Counted from the first letter of the stretch, positions 28,909 to 39,004 are shown. The stretch is DNA of 64,000 nucleotides from Rhizobium sp. NXC14 (GCF_002117485.1 NZ_CP021030.1:2483001-2547000); one strand, 5' to 3'. The notes: generated from the letters alone by a model not told the origin. Program-made: numbers and translations.

Positions 28909-30810
28909 TTAGATCTGCGCCCCACGCGCCTTGGTCGTCGCGTCGAAAGCCTTCTCGACATAGGCGTCACGGCCGTAAACGTCATCGAAATACTCCACCA
29001 CGCCGTCCTTGTTCGGCCAGGCGGTGAAATAGGAGACGTAGACCGGGATCTTCTGCGGCACTTTCACCGCATGGTTCTGGCCGCTTGCAATCTGCCTGGC
29101 GACATCGTCAACCGTCGTGCCGAGCACGGCGGCCGCCATCGCGCGCGGATTGGCAAGGCGGACACAACCGTGGCTGAGCGCCCGCATGTCGCGCTTGAAG
29201 AAGCTCTTCGAGGGCGTATCGTGCATGTAGATCGCGTGGCTGTTCGGGAACAGGATCTTCAGTTCGCCGAGGGCGTTATCGCCGCTTGGCGGCTGGCGCA
29301 CCGAAACATTCGCGGTCGAGCCGTACCAGTCGACGCTGGACGAGGCGACGGCATGGCCATTCACCTCAACCTCATACCCGAGCTGATCGAGGTAGTTGGG
29401 GTCCGAGCGCAGCTTCGGCAGCATTTCGTTGATGATGATCGACTGCGGCACGCCCCAGAACGGGTTGAACTCCACCGTCTCGATCTCGTCGTTGAAGAAA
29501 TAGGTCTGGTTGTTCTTGCCGCCGACCACCACGCGCATAGACAGCTGTTCCTTGCCGTCATTGTGGTAGTAGGCCATGTAGGCCGGCTGGTTGATCATGA
29601 CGTAACGGGAACCCAGATCTTCCGGCAGCCAGCGGACCTGTTCCATGGCGACAACGAGCTTGTCGATCTTCGAGGCATTGGTGTCGCCGCCCGTCATGGC
29701 GCGCACCGTCGCCTGGCCGATAACACCATCCGGCTTCAGGCCGTGCTCTTTCTGGAAGTCCTCGACGAGTGAGACGATGTCTGGCGAATAGTCGCTGCCT
29801 CCGGCGTAAGCTGCGAACGTCGCCGCATGATCGGTCTTCAGTGTCTCGGACCCGTGCTTCTGCAGCGCCTCGACGATATTGGCGATCTCGGGCGAGCTGT
29901 CGCCGGGTCTGAGCAGGCCCTGGAGCGAAATGAGGATCTGCTCCTCATTGCTGTCGGCAGCGCGAAGCTTGGCAAGCTCCGCCTTCAGCGCCTCGAACTG
30001 CGTACTATCGGGCGAACGACTGGCGATGTAGGCGCCGGCATTGGGGCTCATGCGGGCAAGCTTCAGCACCGGCGCCAGATTGACGACCTTGCGCTGGAAA
30101 TCGTGATAGCCGGAAATCTTGTTCGGATCGATGCGGCCGCGGACCGTGTCCTGCACGAAGGCAAGCACCTTGGCCGAAAGTTCCAGCTCGAACTGCGTCA
30201 GCGCCCGGTCGCGCGCAGCAGGATCGGGATTGGCCGGATCGACGGCCGGCGCCTGCACGGCGTAATCGGCAGGGTCGAGACCCACGGAAGCCGCATCGGC
30301 CAGCGCCGCCATTGCCGACTGGGCGCGCTCGTTGATCTGGTTGCCGTCGACCCAGACGAGCGGATTGCGGCTGTCGCTGTAATAGGTTTCGAGCGCCTTG
30401 GCGACGTCGGCATTGGCACGAACCTTGGCCTGCGCCAGGAAGCGGCGCTGCACCACCGGTTCGGAATCGCTCCCCGGCGAAACCTCAGCAACCGCACCAG
30501 TGACGATAGGATCGGCAAACTTGCTGGTATCGACGAACTGCAGGGCTTCGGTCTTATAGGTGTAATAACGCGGACCGCTCACCTTCGGCAGCGGCGCCTC
30601 CGGGTCAAGCCCGCCAAGCGATCCGCCTTCGCCGCCACGCGGCGCCACACGCCCGGGCGGCATCTGATCCATGAAAATGGTGCTCTGGGTCCGCTGCCTG
30701 TCGCCGCGCAGCATATCCATCAGCGTATAGGCATGCGCGGGAGCGGCCATCATTGCCAGGCCGCAGGAAACTGCCAATGCGGATACCGCGCTTTTCAAAA
30801 CGAACGTCAT
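28909..30810 (-). CDS. L,D-transpeptidase (YcbB/LdtD-like), periplasmic
   Basis: Cross-links peptidoglycan through 3-3 bonds or attaches proteins to it, 633 residues. A signal peptide ends near AHAYT (residue 27). A scaffold domain precedes a peptidoglycan-binding domain at about 325-370 (DFQKEHGLKPDGVIGQATVRAM). The YkuD catalytic domain has IYMHDTPSKSFF and the active-site SHGCVRLANP. The N-terminus carries a linker (residues 28-100) rich in Gly and Pro. It is transcribed away from fumC, with 403 bases between. Confidence 0.9.
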   Translation of the reverse strand: MTFVLKSAVSALAVSCGLAMMAAPAHAYTLMDMLRGDRQRTQSTIFMDQMPPGRVAPRGGEGGSLGGLDPEAPLPKVSGPRYYTYKTEALQFVDTSKFADPIVTGAVAEVSPGSDSEPVVQRRFLAQAKVRANADVAKALETYYSDSRNPLVWVDGNQINERAQSAMAALADAASVGLDPADYAVQAPAVDPANPDPAARDRALTQFELELSAKVLAFVQDTVRGRIDPNKISGYHDFQRKVVNLAPVLKLARMSPNAGAYIASRSPDSTQFEALKAELAKLRAADSNEEQILISLQGLLRPGDSSPEIANIVEALQKHGSETLKTDHAATFAAYAGGSDYSPDIVSLVEDFQKEHGLKPDGVIGQATVRAMTGGDTNASKIDKLVVAMEQVRWLPEDLGSRYVMINQPAYMAYYHNDGKEQLSMRVVVGGKNNQTYFFNDEIETVEFNPFWGVPQSIIINEMLPKLRSDPNYLDQLGYEVEVNGHAVASSSVDWYGSTANVSVRQPPSGDNALGELKILFPNSHAIYMHDTPSKSFFKRDMRALSHGCVRLANPRAMAAAVLGTTVDDVARQIASGQNHAVKVPQKIPVYVSYFTAWPNKDGVVEYFDDVYGRDAYVEKAFDATTKARGAQI

Positions 30811-31213
30811 ATATATTCCAGTCCCGATGTCATGCTGTTCTCAGCTCAAATCCCGCGAAACTCAAGCAGCGTAGGGCCTCATTGATCAGAAACCGGCCTT
30901 CGCCGCCAGCGCTAGCGGACTCAATTTCATGTGAGAGGAATCCTGCGCGGCGCCGCACAGCAGTTCACACAAAATTATGAAATTATTAGTTAATTTTTTA
31001 CCGAATTTTCGCCGCCGGACCAGTACGGCAAAAACGTGCCGATACATAAAATTTCCAACGTGGCCGAAAAAGCACGCCGCTCGGCCGGCGCAAACATGAC
31101 TGTGAGTATCAATATCTCGCACAGCATCCTGTTTTCTTACCCTGGTTTCCAACCTATAAGACCACATCTTTCGAAGAAGCCAGAAAACAGCATGCGAGAG
31201 GAAGGCAAGGCTC
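30811..31213. other. Gene-free divergent region
   Basis: No coding frame I can support between the L,D-transpeptidase gene and fumC. An A+T-rich block (30967-31010) stands out in otherwise GC-rich DNA and is a plausible promoter area for one or both genes; I cannot assign -35/-10 boxes with confidence. Confidence 0.4.
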
Positions 31214-32605
31214 ATGACCGCAACCCGCACCGAAACCGATACTTTTGGCCCCATCGATGTCGCCGCCGACCGATATTGGGGCGCCCAGGCCGAGCGTTCG
31301 CTCGGCAATTTCAAGATCGGCTGGGAAAAGCAGCCGCTGTCGATCGTGCGCGCGCTCGGCATCGTGAAACAGGCGGCCGCCCGCGCCAACATGTCGCTCG
31401 GCCAGCTCGATCCGGCGCTGGGCAAGGCCATCGTCGACGCCGCCCAGGAAGTGATCGACGGCAAGCTCGACGAGCACTTTCCACTGGTCGTCTGGCAGAC
31501 CGGTTCCGGCACACAGTCCAACATGAATGCCAACGAGGTGATCTCCAATCGTGCCATAGAAATGCTCGGCGGCGTCATGGGTTCCAAGAAGCCGGTGCAT
31601 CCGAACGATCACGTCAATATGAGCCAGTCGTCGAACGACACCTATCCGACGGCCATGCACATCGCCTGCGCCGAACGGATCGCCCATCACCTGCTGCCCT
31701 CGCTGAAGCACCTGCATGCCGCCCTGGATATGAAGGTCACCGAGTTCAGCCACATCATCAAGATCGGCCGCACCCATACTCAGGATGCCACACCACTGAC
31801 GCTCGGCCAGGAATTCTCCGGCTATGCCGCCCAGGTCGGCTCGGCCATCAAGCGCATCGAGATGACCCTGCCGGGCCTCTGCGAGCTCGCCCAGGGCGGC
31901 ACCGCCGTCGGCACCGGCCTCAACGCGCCGGTCGGCTTTGCCGAGAAGGTCGCCGAAGAGATCGCTGATATCACCGGCATGCCCTTCGTCAGCGCGCCGA
32001 ACAAGTTCGAAGCGCTCGCCTCGCATGATAGCATGGTCTTTTCGCATGGCGCCATCAATGCGGCGGCTGCCGCCCTCTTCAAGATCGCCAACGATATTCG
32101 CCTGCTCGGCTCCGGCCCGCGCGCCGGCCTGGGTGAACTGGCACTGCCGGAAAACGAGCCAGGCTCGTCGATCATGCCCGGCAAGGTCAATCCGACTCAG
32201 TGCGAAGCATTAACGCAGGTTTGCATCCACATCTTCGGCAACCACGCCGCGCTGACTTTTGCCGATAGCCAGGGCCATTTCGAACTCAACGTCTACAATC
32301 CGATGATGGCCTATAATTTCCTGCAGTCGGTGCAGCTGCTTGCCGACGCGGCCGTCTCCTTCACCGACAACTGCGTTGTCGGCATCGAGGCGCGCGAGGA
32401 CAATATCAAGGCCGGCCTCGAGCGCTCGCTGATGCTGGTCACCGCCCTCGCCCCCAAGATCGGCTACGACGCCGCCGCCAAGATCGCCAAGACGGCGCAC
32501 AAGAATGGCACGACTTTGAAGGAGGAGGCGCTCGCCAGCGGCCTGGTGACGTCGGAAGAATATGACGCGATCGTGCGCCCGGAAACGATGATCGGACCGA
32601 AGTAA
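31214..32605 (+). CDS. fumC: Fumarate hydratase class II
   Basis: Hydrates fumarate to malate in the TCA cycle; iron-independent, cytosolic homotetramer. 463 residues. Signature [11 protein letters not shown], plus [29 protein letters not shown] and [16 protein letters not shown]. The ATG has AAGG upstream. A class I fumarase is encoded 1.3 kb downstream, so both enzyme types are present. Confidence 0.95.
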   Translation: MTATRTETDTFGPIDVAADRYWGAQAERSLGNFKIGWEKQPLSIVRALGIVKQAAARANMSLGQLDPALGKAIVDAAQEVIDGKLDEHFPLVVWQTGSGTQSNMNANEVISNRAIEMLGGVMGSKKPVHPNDHVNMSQSSNDTYPTAMHIACAERIAHHLLPSLKHLHAALDMKVTEFSHIIKIGRTHTQDATPLTLGQEFSGYAAQVGSAIKRIEMTLPGLCELAQGGTAVGTGLNAPVGFAEKVAEEIADITGMPFVSAPNKFEALASHDSMVFSHGAINAAAAALFKIANDIRLLGSGPRAGLGELALPENEPGSSIMPGKVNPTQCEALTQVCIHIFGNHAALTFADSQGHFELNVYNPMMAYNFLQSVQLLADAAVSFTDNCVVGIEAREDNIKAGLERSLMLVTALAPKIGYDAAAKIAKTAHKNGTTLKEEALASGLVTSEEYDAIVRPETMIGPK

Positions 32606-32620
32606 AGGACAACAGGCGCA

Positions 32621-32762
32621 ACGCCTCTCATCCGCCTGCCGGCACCTTCCCGCTTGCGTGGCGAAGGGGAGATAGCCGCAACCTCTCAGTCCCTCGCCAA
32701 CCTCTCGCAGGGCACGTCCCCTCGCCCCGTTTTTACGGGGAGAGGGTTAGGGTGACGGGCAC
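32621..32762. repeat. RIME-like intergenic repeat
   Basis: CTCTCATCCGCCTGCCGGCA starts the element just after fumC. It continues through CTCGCCCCGTTTTTACGGGG (about 32722-32741) into GAGAGGGTTAGGGTGA, a second widespread rhizobial hairpin that could act as a terminator for fumC. Fills the whole gap to the VCBS-type gene. Confidence 0.6.
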
Positions 32763-32783
32763 ACACGGCACACCAGACAAGCC

Positions 32784-33611
32784 TCAAACCAACAGCGAAA
32801 AATTGTCCATCACCACCGAATTGCCCATGAAGTCGAAGCGGATTTCTTCGATGTCTTCGATATCGACCTCGAGATTGGGCCCGGTAACCTCGAGTTCCTG
32901 CTGATAGACGATCTGGCCGTCGCTCAGGGCTGTGAGCGTCAGGTGAAAGGGCGACGCCGACAATTCGGCGATCGAAACGCTCTGAAAGGTGAACTCCCCG
33001 CCATCGACCATTTTCAGGGTTACGGGCGCAGAACCCGGCGACAGAACGGTATCGCTGAAACCGTCCTCGGTAATGGCGTCGACGCCCGGAATGTTATCAT
33101 AGACGATGCCGTTCAGAAGCGTCAGGTCGTGGCTACCGTTCACGGAGAGCGCAAAGCCACGGTAATTGGGAAGAGAGAAATCATCTGCCCTTGATAAGAC
33201 TCCCATATCATCGAAATCCAGGACTTCGTGGTATTTTTCGTCTTCGTTGACGCCGTCGATCGCCAGGGTCAGCACGCCGAGATCCGTGCCCCCGGAGCCA
33301 TCGGACATCTTGTAATTCAGCTTTTCGATGAGCTGATCGGACTTACCCAAATTCTTCACCACGTCGAGCGTGTAATCCAGCTCATATGTGAAGTGACCGT
33401 CAGGTGTCACTTTGAAGGTTCCGTACTTGCCCTCAATGATCGTTTCGTGGTCAGGCCCATGTTTGGCGTCGATGCGGACGCCATTGACGAAGCGAACATA
33501 CATGGCCGCTCCTTCGGGATCGCTGGCGAGGCGCAGCAGATCGCCCCTGATCCAGTCATGTTCGAAAAAAACGAGAAGGTCGTCGACAGCAGTTGGCTTT
33601 GCATTTGTCAT
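32784..33611 (-). CDS. VCBS-repeat-like protein, possibly secreted
   Basis: Acidic protein of 275 residues without a classical signal peptide. About residues 65-140 fit a VCBS/cadherin-like repeat (YGTFKVTPDGHFTYEL, then LNYKMSDGSGGTD and LTLAIDGVNE). The C-terminal half is a beta-rich region ending in MGNSVVMDNFSLLV, resembling carbohydrate-binding-like beta-sandwich folds. Such proteins in rhizobia are often large type I secretion substrates; this one is short, lacks glycine-rich RTX nonapeptides and has no transporter nearby. Function unknown. Confidence 0.65.
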   Translation of the reverse strand: MTNAKPTAVDDLLVFFEHDWIRGDLLRLASDPEGAAMYVRFVNGVRIDAKHGPDHETIIEGKYGTFKVTPDGHFTYELDYTLDVVKNLGKSDQLIEKLNYKMSDGSGGTDLGVLTLAIDGVNEDEKYHEVLDFDDMGVLSRADDFSLPNYRGFALSVNGSHDLTLLNGIVYDNIPGVDAITEDGFSDTVLSPGSAPVTLKMVDGGEFTFQSVSIAELSASPFHLTLTALSDGQIVYQQELEVTGPNLEVDIEDIEEIRFDFMGNSVVMDNFSLLV

Positions 33612-33859
33612 TGGAAGCCCCGGCAGGTTAACGCTGCCGGGAATATGAACCGGGCTTGAACTGAAGGCAACCTGAAGTCGGCCGCTTCGCGACAGATCTC
33701 GCTTTCGCCTCGCTTATTGCGTGTGCCGGGCAGGTTGCAAAATGTGGCACCATATGGCCCCAGCTCCAGACTCCGCCCCATCCTAATTGCATTTGCTTCG
33801 CAGCAGATTTAGACCGGTTCCAATTTTAGCGACGCACGCCCACCAGAAAGGTCACTTGG

Positions 33860-35467
33860 ATGGCTGACGATCTCTTCCCGCTTGGCAAGGATGCCACCCC
33901 CTATCGCAAGATCAGCAGCGATTACGTCTCGGTCGACAATTTCAAGGGCCAGGAAATCCTGGCGGTTGATTCCGAGGGAATCCGGCTGCTTGCCGAAACC
34001 GCCTTTGCCGACATCAACCACCTGCTGCGCCCCGGCCATCTGAAGCAGCTTGCCGCCATCCTCGACGATCCTGAAGCGACCGACAACGATCGTTTCGTTG
34101 CCTATGATCTGCTGAAGAACGCCAATATTGCCGCCGGCGGCGTGCTGCCCATGTGCCAGGACACTGGCACGGCGATCATTATGGGCAAGAAGGGCCGCAG
34201 GGTCTGGACAGAGGGCGGTGATGCGGCGGCGCTTTCGAGAGGCGTGCTCGACGCTTATGAAAAGAAGAACCTGCGTTATTCGCAGCTCGCGCCGATCAAG
34301 ATGTTCGAAGAGAAGAACACTAGGAATAACCTGCCGGCGCAGATCGATATCTATGAGGAAGGCACGGACTCCTACGACTTTCTCTTCGTCGCCAAGGGCG
34401 GCGGTTCAGCCAACAAGACCTTCCTCTATCAGGGTACGCCTTCGCTTTTGACCCACGACCGGATGATCGACTTCCTTACGGAGAAGATCCTGACGTTGGG
34501 GACGGCAGCCTGTCCTCCCTATCATCTGGCGATCGTGATCGGCGGCACCTCGGCGGAGATGAACCTGAAAACCATCAAGCTTGCGTCGACCCGTTATCTC
34601 GACGAACTGCCGACCGAAGGCTCCGAGAGCGGCCATGCCTTCCGCGACATCGAAATGGAAAAGGAAATCCACAAGCTGACGCAGCAGATGGGCGTCGGCG
34701 CTCAGTTCGGCGGCAAGTATTTCTGCCATGACGTGCGCGTCATCCGCCTGCCCCGCCACGGCGCCTCGCTGCCGATCGGCCTCGGCGTCTCCTGTTCCGC
34801 CGACCGCCAAGCCAAGGGCAAGATCACCCGCGACGGCATCTTTGTCGAGCAGCTCGAAACCGATCCGTCGAAATACATGCCGGAGATCGACGAAGCGAAA
34901 CTGTCGGAATCGACCGTGCATATCGACCTCAACAAGCCGATGGCCGAAGTGCTCGCCGAACTATCGAGGCACCCCGTCAAGACGCGCCTTTCGCTGACGG
35001 GCACCATTATCGTCGCCCGCGACCTCGCCCATGCCAAGATCCGCGAACGGCTGGAGAAGGGCGAAGGCATGCCCGACTACCTGAAAAATCACCCGGTCTA
35101 TTATGCCGGCCCCGCCAAGACGCCGGCCGGTTATGCCTCCGGCTCCTTCGGCCCGACGACGGCCGGCCGCATGGACAGCTACGTCGACCAGTTCCAGTCC
35201 TTCGGCGGCTCGATGGTGATGCTCGCCAAGGGCAACCGCTCGCGCGCTGTGCGCGAGGCATGCAAGAAACATGGCGGCTTTTACCTGGGCTCGATCGGCG
35301 GCCCCGCCGCCCGCCTCGCCAAAGACTGCATCCGCAAGGTCGAAGTGCTGGAATATCCTGAGCTCGGCATGGAAGCGGTCTGGAAGATCGAGGTCGAAGA
35401 CTTTCCCGCCTTCATCGTCATCGACGACAAAGGCAATGATTTCTTCCAGGAATTGAATTTGGGGTGA
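33860..35467 (+). CDS. fumA: Fumarate hydratase class I (iron-sulfur)
   Basis: Oxygen-sensitive [4Fe-4S] fumarase, 535 residues. Probable cluster cysteines are in [17 protein letters not shown] and [11 protein letters not shown]. The C-terminal beta domain has [15 protein letters not shown] and [20 protein letters not shown] lies upstream of the start. Unrelated in fold to fumC, 1.3 kb upstream on the same strand; the pair allows fumarate hydration both with and without intact iron-sulfur supply. Confidence 0.93.
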   Translation: MADDLFPLGKDATPYRKISSDYVSVDNFKGQEILAVDSEGIRLLAETAFADINHLLRPGHLKQLAAILDDPEATDNDRFVAYDLLKNANIAAGGVLPMCQDTGTAIIMGKKGRRVWTEGGDAAALSRGVLDAYEKKNLRYSQLAPIKMFEEKNTRNNLPAQIDIYEEGTDSYDFLFVAKGGGSANKTFLYQGTPSLLTHDRMIDFLTEKILTLGTAACPPYHLAIVIGGTSAEMNLKTIKLASTRYLDELPTEGSESGHAFRDIEMEKEIHKLTQQMGVGAQFGGKYFCHDVRVIRLPRHGASLPIGLGVSCSADRQAKGKITRDGIFVEQLETDPSKYMPEIDEAKLSESTVHIDLNKPMAEVLAELSRHPVKTRLSLTGTIIVARDLAHAKIRERLEKGEGMPDYLKNHPVYYAGPAKTPAGYASGSFGPTTAGRMDSYVDQFQSFGGSMVMLAKGNRSRAVREACKKHGGFYLGSIGGPAARLAKDCIRKVEVLEYPELGMEAVWKIEVEDFPAFIVIDDKGNDFFQELNLG

Positions 35468-35522
35468 TTGTCTGGTGTGTCTTTGAAGTCAGGTGAAGGG
35501 GAAGCTGACGGCTTGCCGTAAA

Positions 35523-35562
35523 GCCCCTCATCCGCCTGCCGGATAAGGCGCCGCACGGCGCG
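35523..35562. repeat. Truncated RIME-like element
   Basis: GCCCCTCATCCGCCTGCCGG followed by ATAAGGCGCCGCACGGCGC matches the first arm of the element at 28361 and 52534, without the second arm. Lies between class I fumarase and the broken small gene. Confidence 0.5.
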
Positions 35563-35582
35563 ACCTTCCGATATTTGCGCGC

Positions 35583-35746
35583 TTACTGATTATCTGCGGC
35601 GCTTATCACATCTCCATCATCCACCCGCGCCAGAATCTCCGTCCGGAATGCGCCGGCAAAGAGACGGGCATGCTCCAGCAGCAAGGCACCGCCTGCGAAG
35701 ACGATGAAAACGAGGATAACGAAAAAATGGCGCGGCCGCTTTCCAT
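35583..35746 (-). pseudogene. Small single-span membrane protein gene with a one-base frameshift
   Basis: From the ATG at 35746 (AGGA about nine bases upstream) the frame reads MESGRAIF and then meets a run of six T (minus strand, 35722-35727). With one more T, or a -1 slip, translation continues as FVILVFIVFAGGALLLEHAR and on to a stop at 35583, giving a coherent 54-residue protein with one membrane helix and an acidic tail. Without it the frame gives Ser-rich nonsense. It is either a broken gene, a sequencing error in a homopolymer, or a slippage site. The A+T-rich remainder of the gap to 36089 is probably promoter DNA for the GGDEF gene. Confidence 0.5.
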
Positions 35747-36089
35747 GATCTTACGTCCTGGCTTTTTGGCGGTGTCGGGTTTGGCGGTGAACCGTCATTC
35801 CGCATTGCTTCCGAAAATAGGAAACAACCAAAACTTGCTGTCGACAAGATGAATACGATCTCTAAGGAGAAAAGAACTGTAAGTTTTTTAAATACCGCCT
35901 CCCGCGCAACGGGTATGCACTGTCCCGATAAGGATACGTTTTTCCTTGAAAAATCATAGACGTACTTGAAGTACTAACCGGCCGCGAAGTTTTCATATGT
36001 AATCTTTGGTATATGTCGCTTTAATCTTTTCCCAAGAAATTTAAGCTAACAAATAAATATTGCCTTCGAAGAAATGAGGAGTTTGCCGG

Positions 36090-37157
36090 ATGAATACGGC
36101 TGTCGCGCCCAAGGTGCAGGTTCCCGACGTAGCGGGCCAGATCACCTACGCAATGCGCTCGATGGGCGTCGCGCCGATACCCCGCAATTACGAACTCTTC
36201 TACGAGGCCTATATCGGCTCCAATCCGGCGCTCACCCGTGAACTCGCAGCTCTCGGCAGCCAGGCGACCCAGGCCGAACTCGATGCGCTGGGCGCGCAGT
36301 ATTTCACCAGCAGCCCCGCACGCGTCTTCGACGATGCCCATACGCGCATATCAGGCGAACTCGACGGCCTGCTGCGAATCCTGAGGCAGGAGCAAAGTTC
36401 GCTCGAAAGCTATACAAGGCTGCTCGGCGAGACCCATAAGCGCATCACCTCCAAGAGCAATGCCAGCGCCGAATTGATCGAAAGCGCTATCGAACTTTTG
36501 AGCCAGGCGACTGGCGATACCATGGCGCATGGCGAACGCACCGTCGAGGACGTCGTCCAGCGCTCGCAGGAGATGGACCAAGTCCGCAAGGAACTCGATG
36601 AATACAAGCGCATCGCCAACACCGATTCACTGACGCGCCTTTCCAACCGCCGCGCCTTCGATGACCGGCTGTCAGCGGTCTTCAACAATCCCGGCATGCG
36701 GCCGGTAACCGCCCTGCTGCTCGCCGACATCGACAACTTCAAGAAGATAAACGACACCTACGGCCATCCCGTCGGCGACAAGATTCTCGCCACGGTCGCC
36801 TCCGTCATCCGCAGCAATGTCCGGCGAGACGTCTTCGTCGCCCGTGCCGGCGGCGAGGAATTTGCCCTGATCATCGAGGGCAACACAGCCGAGGAAGTGA
36901 CGGCGATCGCCGAACGCATCCGCCGCACGCTGGAAACTACGCCGTTCAAGAATTCCCGCACGCGGGTGAATTACGGCCCGATCACCGTTTCGATCGGCAT
37001 CTGCATGGCCTCGAATGCGGAGGATGCCGGCGAGCTTTACAGCAAGACCGACATCGCCCTTTACGGCGCTAAGAACGCCGGCCGCAACTGTATCGTCCTC
37101 TATCAGGACGGCATGCAGAAGGACTTCAGCAAGAGCTGGCTGATCTACAAGGCCTGA
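36090..37157 (+). CDS. Diguanylate cyclase (GGDEF domain)
   Basis: Makes the second messenger cyclic di-GMP from GTP, 355 residues. The catalytic domain (about 180-345) has TDSLTRLSNRRAFD, the metal site ADIDNFKKINDTYGH and the active loop ARAGGEEFALI. The product-inhibition RxxD motif is not at its usual place (VRRD there). The N-terminal 160 residues are helical, without membrane segments, and of unknown ligand. The long A+T-rich leader, with the palindrome GTACTTGAAGTAC at 35962-35974, may hold its promoter. Confidence 0.92.
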   Translation: MNTAVAPKVQVPDVAGQITYAMRSMGVAPIPRNYELFYEAYIGSNPALTRELAALGSQATQAELDALGAQYFTSSPARVFDDAHTRISGELDGLLRILRQEQSSLESYTRLLGETHKRITSKSNASAELIESAIELLSQATGDTMAHGERTVEDVVQRSQEMDQVRKELDEYKRIANTDSLTRLSNRRAFDDRLSAVFNNPGMRPVTALLLADIDNFKKINDTYGHPVGDKILATVASVIRSNVRRDVFVARAGGEEFALIIEGNTAEEVTAIAERIRRTLETTPFKNSRTRVNYGPITVSIGICMASNAEDAGELYSKTDIALYGAKNAGRNCIVLYQDGMQKDFSKSWLIYKA

Positions 37158-37254
37158 CACGGAACCCTCATGATAAGCACGCTGTCGCCACAAGGTGACA
37201 ACCTTCTTTCGTCGTGCTCGGGCTTGTCCCTAGCATCTGCCGCCGGTGCAGCAG

Positions 37255-37287
37255 ATCCTCGGCACAAGGCAGCACAAGGCCGAGGAT
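37255..37287. repeat. Inverted repeat between GGDEF and PPOX genes
   Basis: ATCCTCGGC and GCCGAGGAT form a perfect nine-base inverted repeat around 15 bases. The adjoining GTCGTGCTCGGGCTTGTCCC resembles widely dispersed rhizobial hairpins. It could act as a transcription barrier between the convergent genes. Confidence 0.4.
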
Positions 37288-37347
37288 AACATCGAGTAAA
37301 GGGCGAACTCTGTCAAAATTGCGCCGTCACAATGAGATGACAGCGGT

Positions 37348-37959
37348 TCACCACATCGTCTTCGCCGCCCGTCCCGGCCATTCCCGGTCGTAGGTTTCCT
37401 GATCGAAATCGCTGACGGCAGCCTTCAGCATCTGGCCCGGCGTCGGCAAGCTCGCCGGATCAGCAAAATGCCCGGCATTCCAGAGTTCGGCGCGTATCAC
37501 GGCGCGCGCACACTGGAAATAGACCTCGTCGATCGAAATGACGATGACGGTGCGCGGATGTTTGCCGTCCATCTCGAAACTCGAAAGCAGCGCATCGTCG
37601 TTCGAGACGACGCCGCGGCCGTTGATGCGCATCGTGGTGTTGGAGCCGGGGATCAGAAACATCAGCGCGAGCCTGGGATCACGCACGATATTGGAGAGCG
37701 AATCCACACGGTTGTTGCCGCGCCAATCCGGCAGATACAGCGTCTCGTCGTCGACGACGCGCACTACGCCGCCGAGATCGCCACGTGGCGAACAATCAAG
37801 CCCTTCCGGCCCGACGGTCGCAAGCGCCGCAAACGGCGAGATTTCGATCATCTGACGGTAAAGCGGCGTCAACCGCTTGGTCACCTTGTCGACCGAAGCC
37901 TGTGATAGGCCGGCGCCATAGATGGTATTGAGCTCTTCGATGCTGCTGATGATTTTCAT
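37348..37959 (-). CDS. Pyridoxamine 5'-phosphate oxidase-family FMN protein
   Basis: Predicted flavin-binding oxidoreductase with the split-barrel PPOX fold, 203 residues. Features include FAALATVGPEGLDCSPRGD, LYLPDWRGNNRVDSLSNIV and LALMFLIPGSNTTMRINGRG, typical of the MSMEG_1061-like subgroup. Substrate unknown; not the vitamin B6 enzyme PdxH itself. It lies downstream of the alpha/beta-hydrolase gene on the same strand, 36 bases away, and may be co-transcribed. Confidence 0.82.
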   Translation of the reverse strand: MKIISSIEELNTIYGAGLSQASVDKVTKRLTPLYRQMIEISPFAALATVGPEGLDCSPRGDLGGVVRVVDDETLYLPDWRGNNRVDSLSNIVRDPRLALMFLIPGSNTTMRINGRGVVSNDDALLSSFEMDGKHPRTVIVISIDEVYFQCARAVIRAELWNAGHFADPASLPTPGQMLKAAVSDFDQETYDREWPGRAAKTMW

Positions 37960-37995
37960 GAAGCGTCCCGCCGCGGCTGATCTTTGCCACGGACG

Positions 37996-38970
37996 CTACA
38001 ATGCCACGCGCCTCGCCGGAAGCTCAAATAGCGGAATGATCTCAGCATCTTTTTTGATGCTTTCGTCGGTTCCCTCGTCCACGCCGACTGCGAGAAAGGC
38101 CGCGATCGCGCCGAGCACCGGAGGCGCGCCGATGATGCGCCGATGGCCGAAACCGTTCGCCCAGAACAGCCGCACTCTCTTACTCGCCGCGCCGTAACGC
38201 CGGGCATGGGCCGCTGACACTTCCTTGTCGTCCTCGGCGTGGATCACCAGGACCGACCGGCCGATCGAGCCCGCCGTATTGTTGGCGTCGAAATCTCCGA
38301 GTCTTCGCCCAGTGACACGATGAACCTCATTCTCCAACGCAGCCTGCGCGGCGGCGCGAAGCCCGATCATCCGTCCGAAATCAGTGAAAAGCCAGGCCAT
38401 CTCGCTCGGCGCGCCGATCAGCACCAGTCGCTCCCCGGTAACGGGCGCAGCATCCGGGATCAGGCCCGCCGCCGAGACCATCAGCGCCGCGCCCCCGAAG
38501 GAATGGCCAATCGCCGCGTCGAATGCACCGAAGCGCTCCCCTGCTGCCGCGATCGCCTGGACCGCAAGCCCCATATGCAGGAAACGGCCACCCGCGTGCC
38601 CATGGCCGGGAAAATCGAGCGCCACCACCTCGGCACCTGTCGCCGCCAGCATCGAGACGAGATCTGCCATGTAGACGGTGCTCGAGCCCCAGCCATGCGT
38701 GACGAGGTAGCGCTTGCGCTGACCGATCGCTCCGCCGTTGAGGCGATAGGCATGCGCTTTGGCGCCGCCGGCAAGCCTGAGGACAAAGCGTTCCGCGCCG
38801 GCAAGCCGCGCCGCACCAGCCGCGTGCGCCGTCTTTGCCTTCTCTCCCTTCGGCCGCGGCGATGGTGTGCGGCAGAACAGCAGGAATGCCGCCCTGCCCG
38901 CCAGCCGCGGCGATATCGCCTGCAGAACCCGAAATCCGAGGCGGGTGACCTCAAGCGCGAAATTTGCCAT
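37996..38970 (-). CDS. Alpha/beta-hydrolase
   Basis: Soluble hydrolase, 324 residues. The nucleophile elbow is AIGHSFGGAAL; the acid may be in VIHAEDDKEV and the catalytic His in NGFGHRRIIG. An oxyanion-side motif VTHGWGSS is at about residue 88. The N-terminus (FRVLQAISPRLAGRAAFLLF) is hydrophobic and may associate with the membrane. Divergent by 47 bases from a MarR regulator, which is likely to control it. Confidence 0.82.
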   Translation of the reverse strand: MANFALEVTRLGFRVLQAISPRLAGRAAFLLFCRTPSPRPKGEKAKTAHAAGAARLAGAERFVLRLAGGAKAHAYRLNGGAIGQRKRYLVTHGWGSSTVYMADLVSMLAATGAEVVALDFPGHGHAGGRFLHMGLAVQAIAAAGERFGAFDAAIGHSFGGAALMVSAAGLIPDAAPVTGERLVLIGAPSEMAWLFTDFGRMIGLRAAAQAALENEVHRVTGRRLGDFDANNTAGSIGRSVLVIHAEDDKEVSAAHARRYGAASKRVRLFWANGFGHRRIIGAPPVLGAIAAFLAVGVDEGTDESIKKDAEIIPLFELPARRVAL

Positions 38971-38988
38971 AGTGGGAATCCAAAAGAC

Positions 38989-39004
38989 TGTTCAACACTG
39001 AACA
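38989..39004. promoter_or_regulatory. Candidate MarR operator
   Basis: TGTTCA-ACAC-TGAACA is a perfect palindrome centred in the 47-base gap between the divergent hydrolase and MarR genes. MarR proteins bind such 16-20 base palindromes and usually repress both directions. Confidence 0.55.

Noticed and set aside
35617..35847. Minus-strand 76-codon frame overlapping the broken small gene
   Set aside because: Arg/Cys-rich translation without membrane helix; the alternative frame gives a coherent membrane protein.
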